A DNA stretch of 57,625 nt from an unicellular cyanobacterium SU3. GTDB lineage: Bacteria; Cyanobacteriota; Cyanobacteriia; Cyanobacteriales; Microcystaceae. The notes beneath the pieces are model-generated. The model was not told the DNA's origin. It did no database searches and worked only from the letters and a program-made list of their open reading frames with translations. Position numbers and translations under genes: made by a program. The stretch's first letter is position 1; the number at the start of each line of letters is the position of its first letter. The DNA is taken from NCBI GenBank assembly GCA_002172675.1, contig NETF01000167.1:1-57625 (forward strand). The letters are read 5' to 3'. This document shows, piece after piece, positions 47,534-55,704 of this stretch.

Positions 47534-48673
47534 TTAATTGCTCAAAATTAATCGTGCTAAACCCACTCCAGGATAATAGTGATCTAAAATTTGTTGATAG
47601 TCATAACCTTTTTTAGCTAATCCATAAGCTCCTATTTGACTCATTCCTCGTCCTTTATGGGCCCGGGCAACAATTTCATCCGTAGCAGCATAGAGAGACT
47701 CTACGACACCTCCTTGATGGCTTAAAATCTCTCCCTTAGTGCTTCGTACTGCATGATGACCGGTATTATATTCACTGTTTAACCCCTTATACACCTGCCA
47801 ACGTTGAGTATTACCCAGATCGTACCAAGCACTAGCCGGGCGGATCATGTGAACTAAGGCATAGGAACGAGCAGCGATCGCTTGAGCTTTTAAGGCTTCT
47901 GTCGGTGCATTGGCGTGCATTTCACTACCAACAACACTATATAAATACTGCTCAAAATTAACATGATTGACCACCAATAAACTATTACCCTGAGATACCA
48001 GCAACATTTTGCCTCGATACCAGCGATCGCCCACATAGATCAAACTCCCTTCCGTAGGTTGCACCCAAACCACCCCAGGCAAAGACTGTCCCCCCACCGA
48101 TAACGATCCCCCATTGGGTGAAACATTCCACCCTTGCGAACCAGAGAGGGTTTTTAACTGTTTATTGTTGCGATCGCTCACCACTGCTTGTCCTGACACC
48201 CCGATAGTGGTTCCTGGGGCATCTCGTAAAATAGCCACACGAATTTCTAAAGGAGGGGGTTGATAGTCCACCGGCGCAGCATCCAAAGACTTAGGAGAGG
48301 GAGGAGGAAACGAGGGTGACATTTGAGATGGTGAAGGCTCAAGAGGCTTTTTTTCAACCTTTGGTGTTTCACTCTTATCTATGGGCTTTTCAGGTTCGGC
48401 CTTCGGTTTCTTCTGGGAAGGTGGTTTTAAATAAGGTTTTTGAACCTCTGACTCTGGTAGGGATGAACGACCATTTACCTCTACATCTGAGGACTTCTGA
48501 GAGGGTTGTAGTTGACTCAGAGGAGGTAAAGGGGTTGTCTGGGTTTCGGTGTCTACAGAAGGCTTAGAGGGTTGCCACTGAGTAACAATGATTGGAACCG
48601 TCAAAGCGCATACCACAGGAACTCCCCACAGTTGGGGACGGTTGACAAACAAGTTTTTTAATAACTTTTTCAT
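47534..48673 (-). CDS. SpoIID/LytB-domain protein
   Basis: A 379-residue envelope protein with an N-terminal membrane anchor or signal (about 13-30, WGVPVVCALTVPIIV). A long Pro/Ser/Lys-rich linker spans roughly 40-130, and a SpoIID domain follows: FEQYLYSVVGSEMHANAPTEALKAQAIAARSYAL, then HKGRGMSQIGAYGLAKKGYDYQQILDHYYPG. SpoIID is a lytic transglycosylase of denuded peptidoglycan in sporulating bacteria; cyanobacterial members probably remodel cell wall. The ATG at 48673 is chosen over a TTG at 48730 whose extra residues are not signal-like. Confidence 0.87.
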   Translation of the reverse strand: MKKLLKNLFVNRPQLWGVPVVCALTVPIIVTQWQPSKPSVDTETQTTPLPPLSQLQPSQKSSDVEVNGRSSLPESEVQKPYLKPPSQKKPKAEPEKPIDKSETPKVEKKPLEPSPSQMSPSFPPPSPKSLDAAPVDYQPPPLEIRVAILRDAPGTTIGVSGQAVVSDRNNKQLKTLSGSQGWNVSPNGGSLSVGGQSLPGVVWVQPTEGSLIYVGDRWYRGKMLLVSQGNSLLVVNHVNFEQYLYSVVGSEMHANAPTEALKAQAIAARSYALVHMIRPASAWYDLGNTQRWQVYKGLNSEYNTGHHAVRSTKGEILSHQGGVVESLYAATDEIVARAHKGRGMSQIGAYGLAKKGYDYQQILDHYYPGVGLARLILSN

Positions 48674-48769
48674 AGCACAACAAGAGTGACAACCTGTAAC
48701 AACAAAAATAGTTAGAATATGTAACGACAACTGCCTTCATTACTATAACTGATCACTGAGGACTGATGT

Positions 48770-49336
48770 ATGACCCTCTCCTCCCTAGATCATCTCCTTG
48801 AAGTGTTAGCTAAACAGCCGAAATGGGAAGAATATCGTCGCTATGTTGAAATTTGTGACATTTGGCCCACTATTATGCCTAAAAAAGCGGCCTCCCAAAG
48901 TCAACCCCTGTATATTCAACGAGATATACTTTGGATAGCGGTTTCTAGTTCAGTTTGGGCGCAACAATTATCGTTTGAAAGTTATTCTCTTCTGAAACAA
49001 CTCAATTATCATTTATCGGGTTCTCCCTTACACAAGCTTCGGTTTTCTCCTGCTCAATGGCATCCTCATCGAGATCAAGAACAACCATCTTCTCCAGACC
49101 AAGCTAGAAGTTTCTTTTCTTATATTGATGCGGTTAAACCTTCCCCTCAAACCCCCCAAACCCCAGAAGAGGCCTTTCAACGATGGACTAAGGCGATCGC
49201 ACAACACCTCGACACCCTTCCTTTGTGTCCTCAGTGTCACTGTCGAACCCCTGCGATCGAACTAGAAAGATGGTCTCAATGTTATCTTTGCATAACGCAA
49301 CATTGGCAAACAAAATCTCTGTCAAATTTAGAGTAA
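48770..49336 (+). CDS. DciA-like (DUF721) protein with C-terminal zinc ribbon
   Basis: A 188-residue protein whose first 95 residues match the DUF721/DciA fold (LEVLAKQPKWEEYRRYVEICDIWPTIM, LWIAVSSSVWAQQLSFESYSLLKQLN). DciA is the ancestral loader/operator of the DnaB replicative helicase in bacteria lacking DnaC, cyanobacteria included. A linker rich in Pro/Gln leads to four cysteines in CPQCHCRTPAIELERW then CYLC, a zinc-ribbon-like end. It is divergent from the SpoIID gene. ATG at 48770. Function inferred from family only. Confidence 0.8.
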   Translation: MTLSSLDHLLEVLAKQPKWEEYRRYVEICDIWPTIMPKKAASQSQPLYIQRDILWIAVSSSVWAQQLSFESYSLLKQLNYHLSGSPLHKLRFSPAQWHPHRDQEQPSSPDQARSFFSYIDAVKPSPQTPQTPEEAFQRWTKAIAQHLDTLPLCPQCHCRTPAIELERWSQCYLCITQHWQTKSLSNLE

Positions 49337-49634
49337 TTATTGAGTTTACAAAGGGATAACTCCTGTTTTTCTCCGTATAATCTCTGATTATTGATTAAGT
49401 TATCTTTCAATAGTTTCATTTTTATCCTTGATCCCCAGTATTTTCTTTAACAATTGACTCAATTTAAGAAAATTAATTTAATTAAGTTTCTTTGATTATT
49501 AGGAGATTTGATTGACTTTTGTAAAACAAATATAAAAAAAATCTAAAGCTACAGGGATCAAGGAAAACAGTGAAATCTAGACAGAGGCATCAGTAAGCAG
49601 ATTACATCCTACTTTAGAGATATTAGATAATGAA
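49337..49634. other. intergenic region with long inverted repeat
   Basis: Very AT-rich spacer. TCCTTGATCCC at 49425-49435 and GGGATCAAGGA at 49554-49564 are exact inverse complements enclosing 118 bases. They may bound a small non-autonomous element or fold in RNA. GGGATCAAGG also occurs at 52067-52076. No gene was seen. Confidence 0.45.
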
Positions 49635-49943
49635 ATGTGGAAGAAAAATCCTAAAAGTCCCATACACCCTTCCCTTAAAACTCCTATGAAAACTTCTAAT
49701 TTTTTGACTTCATCCTGTCGCTTTTGTCGTTACTATCAGACAGAAGGTCGTCGGGGGGGAATGTGCCAACAATTAGGTGTTCCGGTTCGTGCAGAATGGA
49801 AAGCCTGTAGCTTAGCAGCAGCACCTTTTACCCCTACTTGGGAAAGTTTAGAAAAAGTTGTTAAGTTAGAAAATTCTCTTGTTTTAGAATGTTCTACTGA
49901 TGTAGAAGCAGCAGAAGAGTTTAGTTCTTCAAAAAGTTATTAA
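49635..49943 (+). CDS. small Cys-rich conserved cyanobacterial protein
   Basis: A 102-residue protein with a conserved core CRFCRYYQTEGRRGGMCQQLGVPV then WKACSLAAAPFTPTWE. Four cysteines spaced CxxC-x14-C-x14-C could bind zinc or an Fe-S cluster. The pattern is familiar from many cyanobacteria but no function is assigned to it that I know. The start may be the ATG at 49635 or 49686 (MKTSNFL); the latter trims a basic, poorly conserved leader. A hairpin follows it before mtnP. Confidence 0.72.
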   Translation: MWKKNPKSPIHPSLKTPMKTSNFLTSSCRFCRYYQTEGRRGGMCQQLGVPVRAEWKACSLAAAPFTPTWESLEKVVKLENSLVLECSTDVEAAEEFSSSKSY

Positions 49944-50011
49944 TCTACATCAAATCCCTGATTAATATAACTTATAAAAAAATCCCTTTTTCTTTTTGTC
50001 AGTGTGCCGAG

Positions 50012-50042
50012 AATAACATCTTTGTTAACAAAAGATGTTATT
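50012..50042 (+). terminator. 12-bp hairpin with T-run between Cys-rich gene and mtnP
   Basis: AATAACATCTTT and AAAGATGTTATT pair perfectly around GTTAACA, followed by TTTAATAAG. It lies 69 bases after the preceding stop and 39 before the mtnP ATG. It is best read as a terminator of the upstream gene; an attenuator for mtnP is the alternative. Confidence 0.6.
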
Positions 50043-50080
50043 TTTAATAAGAGCATTTTTATCATAAAAATTCTGTATCA

Positions 50081-50956
50081 ATGGTCACTCAAGCAAAAAT
50101 AGGCATTCTCGGCGGTAGCGGTTTGTATAAAATGGACGCGCTTCAGGATGTACAAGAAATTAAGTTAGAGACTCCTTTTGGTAATCCTTCCGATGCGTTC
50201 ATTGTAGGCACGTTAGACGGGATGTCAGTGGCTTTTTTAGCCCGTCATGGTCGGAATCATCATTTAATCCCTTCAGAGTTGCCTTTTCGGGCAAATATTT
50301 ATGCAATGAAGCAGTTAGGGGTAGAGTATCTCATTTCAGCTTCTGCGGTGGGTTCTCTTAAAGAAGAAGTCAAACCCCTGGATATGGTTATACCAGACCA
50401 ATTTATTGATCGCACCCGTCATCGAGTCTCTACGTTTTTTGGTCAGGGAATTGTCGCCCACATCGGTTTTGGTCATCCTATTTGCCCACAACTGGCTGCT
50501 ATTTTAGGAGAGGCAGTGAAAAGTTTAGCTTTACCTAACATTGATTTACATCAGGGAGGAACCTATGTGTGCATGGAAGGGCCAGCCTTTTCAACTATCG
50601 CTGAATCTAATTTATACCGCAGTTGGGGTGCATCGGTTATTGGTATGACTAATTTACAAGAGGCAAAATTAGCCAGAGAAGCAGAAATTGCCTATGCTAC
50701 CTTAGCCTTAGTTACCGACTATGATTGTTGGCATCAAGACCACGATCATGTCACCGTAGAAATGATCATTGATAATTTACATAAAAATGCGATCAATGCT
50801 CAAAAAGTTATCTTAGAAACCGTGAAACGTTTAGATAAAAATTCCCCAGTTTCTGAGGCACATTCGGCCTTAAAACACGCTATTCTTACCCCCCGTGAGC
50901 AAATTCCAGCAGAAACCAAAGAGAAATTAGGTCTAATTATCAACAAATATTTATAA
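50081..50956 (+). CDS. mtnP: S-methyl-5'-thioadenosine phosphorylase
   Basis: Phosphorolysis of methylthioadenosine to adenine and methylthioribose-1-phosphate, the entry to methionine salvage. The 291-residue enzyme is a class I purine-nucleoside-phosphorylase-fold protein: [13 protein letters not shown] at the start, the phosphate-binding [62 protein letters not shown], and VTDYDCWH. It is followed after 12 bases by a cupredoxin gene with a strong AAGGAGG ribosome site. It links to metK, whose product is the source of MTA through polyamine synthesis. Confidence 0.95.
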   Translation: MVTQAKIGILGGSGLYKMDALQDVQEIKLETPFGNPSDAFIVGTLDGMSVAFLARHGRNHHLIPSELPFRANIYAMKQLGVEYLISASAVGSLKEEVKPLDMVIPDQFIDRTRHRVSTFFGQGIVAHIGFGHPICPQLAAILGEAVKSLALPNIDLHQGGTYVCMEGPAFSTIAESNLYRSWGASVIGMTNLQEAKLAREAEIAYATLALVTDYDCWHQDHDHVTVEMIIDNLHKNAINAQKVILETVKRLDKNSPVSEAHSALKHAILTPREQIPAETKEKLGLIINKYL

Positions 50957-50968
50957 GGAGGAAAAAAC

Positions 50969-51403
50969 ATGAAGCAGAAAATTTTAAACTTATTATTAAC
51001 TGTTTTATTATTGTGTGGTTTGTTCAATGTATCTGACACATTAGCGACGACAGAAACCACAGAAATTAATGTTAGTTTAGGTAATGAAGCAGGAGAATTA
51101 GTGTTTGAACCGAATCATCTAGAATTGGTAGCAGGAAAAAAGTATAAAATTAAATTAGATAATCCCAGTTCCACGAAACACTACTTTACCTCTAAAGACT
51201 TTGCCGATGCTAGTTGGACACAAAAAGTTGAAGCAGCAAAGGTAGAAGTAAAAGGGGCAATTCATGAGTTAGAATTAAAGCCATCAGCAGAAGCAGAGTG
51301 GGTTTTAGTTCCCATGAAACCAGGAAAGTATGAACTCCATTGTTCCATTTCTGGTCATGCGGAAGCAGGAATGGTAGGAGATATTGTTATCTTATCTGAA
51401 TAG
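50969..51403 (+). CDS. periplasmic cupredoxin (plastocyanin/azurin-fold copper protein)
   Basis: A 144-residue blue-copper-fold protein with a signal peptide (hydrophobic 5-22, cut near 27). The type 1 copper ligands are H71 (TKHYFTS), C125 (YELHCSIS), H130 and M135 (SGHAEAGMVGDI). The loop from Cys to Met differs from plastocyanin (CxPHxxxGM), so I do not call it petE; it resembles the free-standing cupredoxins found near oxidases and copper transporters. An AAGGAGG site nine bases before the ATG and a 12-base gap to mtnP suggest one operon. It could be under the BlaI/M56 copper switch, but no site is visible. Confidence 0.82.
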   Translation: MKQKILNLLLTVLLLCGLFNVSDTLATTETTEINVSLGNEAGELVFEPNHLELVAGKKYKIKLDNPSSTKHYFTSKDFADASWTQKVEAAKVEVKGAIHELELKPSAEAEWVLVPMKPGKYELHCSISGHAEAGMVGDIVILSE

Positions 51404-51424
51404 ATTCATTACTATTTGTGGGTT

Positions 51425-51691
51425 ATGGCAACTGCAAATTTATCTCGGTTTCGACTCCTAAAAAAACGCCGTCATTTTTATCAGTCTCGGTGTCAAGTTT
51501 TGCGTTCTCAATTAGGGTTTAATCAAGTTGAATCAACCCGTCCCAAAACCTGCATCGGTTGTGGTCATTATCATGGCCAATTTTACGGATATAATCGTAA
51601 CCAGAGAACACAATTAATTTGTGGATTTCATCCTAGGGGTTGGTTGGGTAATAATTCTTGTCCTGACTGGGAAAACAATTTAGATAGTTGA
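51425..51691 (+). CDS. small Cys-containing protein of unknown function
   Basis: An 88-residue basic protein. The N-terminal half is Arg/Lys/Phe-rich (FRLLKKRRHFYQSRCQVLRS) and the second half carries TCIGCGHYHGQFYGYNRNQ, then ICGFHPRGW and SCPDWE. CxxC plus two further cysteines suggest a zinc site. I start at the ATG at 51425; the frame opens three codons earlier with TTG. It is 21 bases after the cupredoxin stop and may be the last gene of that operon. The GFHPRGW and CPDWE tail echoes short cyanobacterial proteins of unknown role. Confidence 0.68.
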   Translation: MATANLSRFRLLKKRRHFYQSRCQVLRSQLGFNQVESTRPKTCIGCGHYHGQFYGYNRNQRTQLICGFHPRGWLGNNSCPDWENNLDS

Positions 51692-51744
51692 TAGTTAATA
51701 TAGCATTTCTCGAACTCATTAGGTACACCTAACTCCTGCCTTCT

Positions 51745-51905
51745 TCAAAGCAATAACAGCAACCAGACTGCTAGTCCCTTAGAGTTTTCCAGACTTCCGT
51801 TGAGATTCCATAGAGTTGCACTGAATTCATCGATTTCAGTTACCTTACTCCCTTGGTTCTACTTGAGGAAATATAAGCCTCTAGCTTGGTTGCTGTTATT
51901 GAGAG
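51745..51905 (+). ncRNA. ssaA: probable 6S RNA
   Basis: A long imperfect hairpin in a 600-base gene-free stretch. The closing stem CAATAACAGCAACCA (51751-51765) pairs exactly with 51887-51901. Next come GCTAG/CTAGC (51770-51774 with 51881-51885), CTTA/TAAG, TTTCC/GGAAA (51786-51790 with 51867-51871) and an apical ACTGAA/TTCAGT stem. A large central region stays open. CTAGTCCCTTAGAG on the 5' side and AAGCCTCTAGC on the 3' side resemble the conserved central-bubble sides of 6S RNA, which mimics an open promoter and binds RNA polymerase. Ends are approximate. Orientation is from that resemblance; recognition is from memory, not a covariance search. Confidence 0.65.
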
Positions 51906-52291
51906 TTAACGAGACAGACATAAACTGATACAGGGTTTTCTCCTTTGAATTTATTGGTTTACCTTGCTAGTTGATCTGCCAGGGAAGCTTTATTCATTAG
52001 CTTCATTCTCAATTTAACATCTTACTTTTATAATTCTGAGAATTTGCAACTAAACTTTACATCATAGGGATCAAGGCAATCTCATTTATTTTCTAGGTAT
52101 TTATTAAAATAGTCACAACTAAACTTAGGAAGCTATTTCATACGTTGCTTATCCTTTATTTTAAATGTATTAGATAGGTGTTTTCGGTTTTACTATTGCA
52201 ACTCTCTTAATTTACCTGTTTATCTTAAAATTTATATCATAATTATTTTATAATAGTAAAAGATAAATTGTTCAAATTGCGGAGAAAGCTA
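51906..52291. other. intergenic region downstream of the 6S RNA candidate
   Basis: AT-rich, no open frame or tRNA seen. It carries the promoter region of the DUF433/DUF5615 pair near 52230-52270 (TATCATAATTATTTTATAATAG contains a TATAAT-like element) and a ribosome site GGAG at 52281. Confidence 0.45.
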
Positions 52292-52573
52292 TTGACCACG
52301 CTTACTGATATCGGCCAACTTATCACAATTGAGCCTCACAATAATCGACCAGTTATTGCAGAAACTCGCACATCAGTTCGGAGAATTGCTGGTTTGTATA
52401 ATCAGGGTAATAATGCTGAAGAAATAGCGAGACGATTAAATCATTTAACGATTACTCAAGTGTATGCGGCATTAACCTATTATCACGCCAACCGAGAGGC
52501 AATAGATGAGGATATATTAGCAGAGAAAACGGCTTATGAAGAACTTGCTAAACAACATTATCAGCAACGTTAA
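52292..52573 (+). CDS. DUF433-domain antitoxin-like protein
   Basis: A 93-residue protein (from TTG at 52292, MTTLTDIGQLI) with the DUF433 helix-turn-helix pattern: HNNRPVIAETRTSVRRIAGLYNQGNNAEEIARRLNHLTITQVYAALTYYHAN. DUF433 proteins commonly pair with DUF5615 PIN-like toxins. I chose the TTG because GGAG sits eight bases upstream and no ATG is available; the frame reaches back to another TTG at 52268. Its partner begins eight bases after its stop. Confidence 0.85.
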   Translation: MTTLTDIGQLITIEPHNNRPVIAETRTSVRRIAGLYNQGNNAEEIARRLNHLTITQVYAALTYYHANREAIDEDILAEKTAYEELAKQHYQQR

Positions 52574-52581
52574 CCTTAAAA

Positions 52582-52944
52582 ATGACACAAATTCGTCTTT
52601 ATTTGGATGAAGATACCCAAGATACTGATCTGTTGATGGCTTTGCGATTTCGTAATATCGATGTTATTTCTACAACAGAGGCTAATATGTTAGCTTCTAC
52701 CGATGAAAAACAACTAAAATGGGCTTTGAATAATGCCCGTGTTATTTATAGTTTTAATGTTAGAGATTTTTATAGAATTCATACTAATTTACTAGAAAAA
52801 AAACAAGAACATGGGGGAATTATTTTAGGGGTTCAAAATTATTCAATTGGAGAGCAAATGCGTCGTATCTTAAGAATAATTTCGACTCAATCAGCAGAAG
52901 AAATGAAAAATAAAATAGAGTTTTTAAGTGCTTGGGGAGAATAA
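52582..52944 (+). CDS. DUF5615 PIN-like toxin
   Basis: A 120-residue PIN-like nuclease of the DUF5615 type. The acidic residues of the active site appear in RLYLDEDTQDTDL (Asp/Glu pair), ISTTEANMLASTDEKQLKWA and SFNVRDFYRIHTN. It probably acts as RNase toxin neutralised by the DUF433 protein encoded eight bases upstream. No truncation is visible. The pair lies just before the NAD operon. ATG at 52582. Confidence 0.85.
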   Translation: MTQIRLYLDEDTQDTDLLMALRFRNIDVISTTEANMLASTDEKQLKWALNNARVIYSFNVRDFYRIHTNLLEKKQEHGGIILGVQNYSIGEQMRRILRIISTQSAEEMKNKIEFLSAWGE

Positions 52945-53025
52945 AGGTTGTTATTTATTTCATCAAGGATGACAATTTTGGTGAAAGTTACTATAATTTA
53001 AAAAAATGAAGAAACAGCATGATAT

Positions 53026-54375
53026 ATGTTAACCCTCAATCCCTCTTTGACTCCATCACCCCAAGACAGTAGTTTGCTAACAGACTTGTATCAGTTAACC
53101 ATGGCTGCTTGTTACGCAGGGGAAGGCATCGCCGAAAAAAGAGCCAGTTTTGAACTATTTGTACGCAGTTTACCCGATAACTTTGGCTATCTAATCGCCA
53201 TGGGACTAGAGCAAGGGTTAAACTATCTAGAAAATTTGCGTTTTACCTCAGAACAAATAGATTATCTGAAAAATACAGGAATTTTTGACCATATAAGTCC
53301 TAAATTTTGGTCATTGTTAGAAAACCAAGGCTTTGCAGGAGATGTGTGGGCAGTTTCCGAAGGAACCGCTATCTTCGCCAATGAACCCTTGTTGCGCGTT
53401 GAGGCCCCATTATGGCAAGCGCAAATCGTCGAAACCTACCTATTAAACACCATTAACTATCAAACCTTAATTGCCACCAGAGCAGCGAGAATGCGCGATA
53501 TGGCAGGGAAAACCCCGGTTTTGTTAGAATTCGGCACACGGCGTGCCTTTAGCCCTCAAGGGGCAATGTGGGCAGCGAGGGCAGCCTTAGCAGCCGGCTT
53601 TAATGCAACCTCTAATGTGTTGGCGGCCAAGGAATTAAACCAACAACCCAAGGGAACCATGGCCCACGCCTTAGTTATGGCCTTTACCGCCTTATCAGGG
53701 AATGAAGATGAAGCGTTTACTGCCTTTAATCGTTATTTTCCAGGGGCAACCTTATTAATCGATACCTATGATACTATCGCTGCAGCCGAACGGTTAGCCG
53801 AAAAAATAGGAGCAGGAGAAGCAGAGGTTAAAGGGGTTCGTTTAGATTCTGGAGATTTAGGGGACTTGTCCAAAAAAGTGCGATCGCTACTTCCCGATGT
53901 GAAAATTGTTGCCAGTGGAGACATTGATGAATGGGAGTTGCAACGGTTGCGAAATGAAAACGCTAGTATTGATGGCTATGGGGTAGGAACCCGTTTAGTG
54001 ACAGGAAAACCCGTCAATGGAGTCTATAAATTAGTCGAAATCGATGACATTCCTACTATGAAAGAATCCAGCCACAAAATGACTTATCCAGGAAGAAAAC
54101 AGATATTTCGTCACCATGATAACGGAATTATTAAAAGCGATCGCTTAGCCTTAGCAGATGAAGAGATCGAATCAGGAGAAACACCCTTATTAGAGTTAAT
54201 GATGAAAGAAGGTAAAACTATCCAAGAACATGAATCTTTAGAAACCATTGCTCAACGGGTTCAAACTTCAGTGAAAAGTTTACCTCAAGTAACCCATAAT
54301 ATAACTAAACCCATGCCGATTAAGGTGAATATTTCTCAACCGTTAGAAAAGTTGCGTCAGTCTTTAGTTCATTAA
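53026..54375 (+). CDS. pncB: nicotinate phosphoribosyltransferase
   Basis: Converts nicotinate and PRPP to nicotinate mononucleotide, the salvage entry to NAD. The 449-residue length is typical. LLTDLYQLTMAACYAG near 19-34 is the family opening, followed by FGTRRAFSPQGAMWAARAALAAGFNATSN and the phosphate-site region VKGVRLDSGDLGDLSKKVR then IVASGDIDEWELQRL and GYGVGTRLVTGKPVNGVYKL. It is the first gene of pncB-nadD-nrtR-nadE, with 17 bases to nadD. Start ATG at 53026; the upstream gap of 81 bases should hold the operon promoter and any NrtR operator. Confidence 0.95.
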   Translation: MLTLNPSLTPSPQDSSLLTDLYQLTMAACYAGEGIAEKRASFELFVRSLPDNFGYLIAMGLEQGLNYLENLRFTSEQIDYLKNTGIFDHISPKFWSLLENQGFAGDVWAVSEGTAIFANEPLLRVEAPLWQAQIVETYLLNTINYQTLIATRAARMRDMAGKTPVLLEFGTRRAFSPQGAMWAARAALAAGFNATSNVLAAKELNQQPKGTMAHALVMAFTALSGNEDEAFTAFNRYFPGATLLIDTYDTIAAAERLAEKIGAGEAEVKGVRLDSGDLGDLSKKVRSLLPDVKIVASGDIDEWELQRLRNENASIDGYGVGTRLVTGKPVNGVYKLVEIDDIPTMKESSHKMTYPGRKQIFRHHDNGIIKSDRLALADEEIESGETPLLELMMKEGKTIQEHESLETIAQRVQTSVKSLPQVTHNITKPMPIKVNISQPLEKLRQSLVH

Positions 54376-54392
54376 TTTTAGGATAAAATACT

Positions 54393-54959
54393 ATGACAAA
54401 AATTGCTCTATTTGGAACCAGTGCTGATCCCCCAACAGCAGGACATCAATCCATTATTCGTTGGTTATCAACTCATTTTGACTGGGTGGGAATCTGGGCT
54501 TCTGATAATCCTTATAAAGATCATCAAACTTCTTTGGATCATCGTATCGCTATGTTGAAATTGTTAATTGACAATATTGATTCTCCTCGTCATAATATTT
54601 ATCTATCTAAAAAATTAAGTCATCGTCGCAGTTTAATTAGTGTGGCGAAAGCTAAGGAAATTTGGGGAGAAAATGCAGAGTATTATTTAGTTATTGGTTC
54701 CGATTTAGTGAAACAAATTCGTCAATGGTATCGTATTGATGAATTATTAGCTGAAGTCTCAATCTTAATTATCCCTCGTCCTGGTTATACTATCCATGAA
54801 TCTGACTTACACACTTTAAAAGAAATTGGGGGAAACTATGAAATTGCTGATCTCAATGCCCCTGAAGTTTCTTCTACTGCTTACCGAAAACATGGCAATA
54901 AAAATGTATTAATTCAACCGATTCAAGATTACATTCACCAAGAAAAATTATACGCATGA
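54393..54959 (+). CDS. nadD: nicotinate-nucleotide adenylyltransferase
   Basis: Adenylates NaMN to deamido-NAD. A 188-residue nucleotidylyltransferase with GTSADPPTAGHQSII (the GxFxPxHxGH-type loop, slightly altered at the first His), WGIWASDNPYKDHQT, YYLVIGSDLVKQI, and the SSTAYR motif for ATP phosphate binding near 160. It follows pncB by 17 bases and its stop overlaps the ATG of the Nudix regulator by four bases (ATGA), so translation is coupled. Confidence 0.93.
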   Translation: MTKIALFGTSADPPTAGHQSIIRWLSTHFDWVGIWASDNPYKDHQTSLDHRIAMLKLLIDNIDSPRHNIYLSKKLSHRRSLISVAKAKEIWGENAEYYLVIGSDLVKQIRQWYRIDELLAEVSILIIPRPGYTIHESDLHTLKEIGGNYEIADLNAPEVSSTAYRKHGNKNVLIQPIQDYIHQEKLYA

Positions 54960-55675
54960 ATTCCAATAATAATCAATTAATTTTAGAAGATTTTAAAGTA
55001 GGCGTTGATAATGTAATTTTTTCCATTGATTCTCAAAAAAATCGACTCTTAGTTTTATTGATTAAACGAACAGAGGAACCTTATATTAATCAATGGGGTT
55101 TACCAGGCACTTTAGTGAGAACGGGAGAATCTTTAGAAGCAGCATCTTATCGTATTTTATCGGAAAAAATAGAGGCTAATAATCTCTATTTAGAACAATT
55201 ATATACCTTCGGAGGTCCCAATCGAGATCCCAGAGAATCTCCTAATAGTTATGGGGTTCGTTATTTATCGGTAAGTTATTTTGCTTTAGTCCGTTTTGAA
55301 GAAGCAAAGTTAATCACGAATCATCATCAAACCACTTGGTATATAATAGAAAAAATCCCTTCCCTGGCTTTCGATCATAATGTCATTTTAGATTATGGTT
55401 ATCAACGATTAAAAAGTAAGTTAGAATATAGCCCGATTGCTTTTGATGTCTTACCAGAAATGTTTACTTTAAATGATTTATATCAATTTTACACTACTGT
55501 TTTAGGAGAAAATTTTGCTGATTATTCTAATTTTAGAACCCGTTTACTTAAGTTAGGTTTCTTGATAGATACTGAAAAAAAAGTATCGAGAGGTGCAGGA
55601 AGACCAGCTACGTTATATCGGTTTGATTCTGAAGCTTTTGCCCCTTTAAAAGATAAACCTTTTGTTTTTATTTAA
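54956..55675 (+). CDS. nrtR: NrtR-type Nudix transcriptional regulator of NAD metabolism
   Basis: A 239-residue protein with an N-terminal Nudix fold and a C-terminal winged helix (LNDLYQFYTTVLGENFADYSNFRTRLLKLGFLI, then GAGRPATLYRFD). The Nudix box (GTLVRTGESLEAASYRILSEKIEANN) lacks the catalytic REUXEE core, as expected when the fold has become a ligand sensor. NrtR repressors respond to ADP-ribose and control NAD synthesis genes. It sits inside the operon, with its start overlapping the nadD stop, so autoregulation of the whole operon is likely. Other Nudix proteins with this tail exist, so the regulator role is inferred. Confidence 0.86.
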   Translation: MNSNNNQLILEDFKVGVDNVIFSIDSQKNRLLVLLIKRTEEPYINQWGLPGTLVRTGESLEAASYRILSEKIEANNLYLEQLYTFGGPNRDPRESPNSYGVRYLSVSYFALVRFEEAKLITNHHQTTWYIIEKIPSLAFDHNVILDYGYQRLKSKLEYSPIAFDVLPEMFTLNDLYQFYTTVLGENFADYSNFRTRLLKLGFLIDTEKKVSRGAGRPATLYRFDSEAFAPLKDKPFVFI

Positions 55676-55704
55676 TCCTTAAATTGCTGAAAAGTATTAC
55701 TATT

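Noticed and set aside
49944-50080. Riboswitch before mtnP
   Set aside because: Only one simple hairpin with a short T-run is present, better read as a terminator.
50969-51403. Calling the cupredoxin plastocyanin (petE)
   Set aside because: The Cys-His-Met loop and overall sequence differ from plastocyanin, although all four ligand positions are present.
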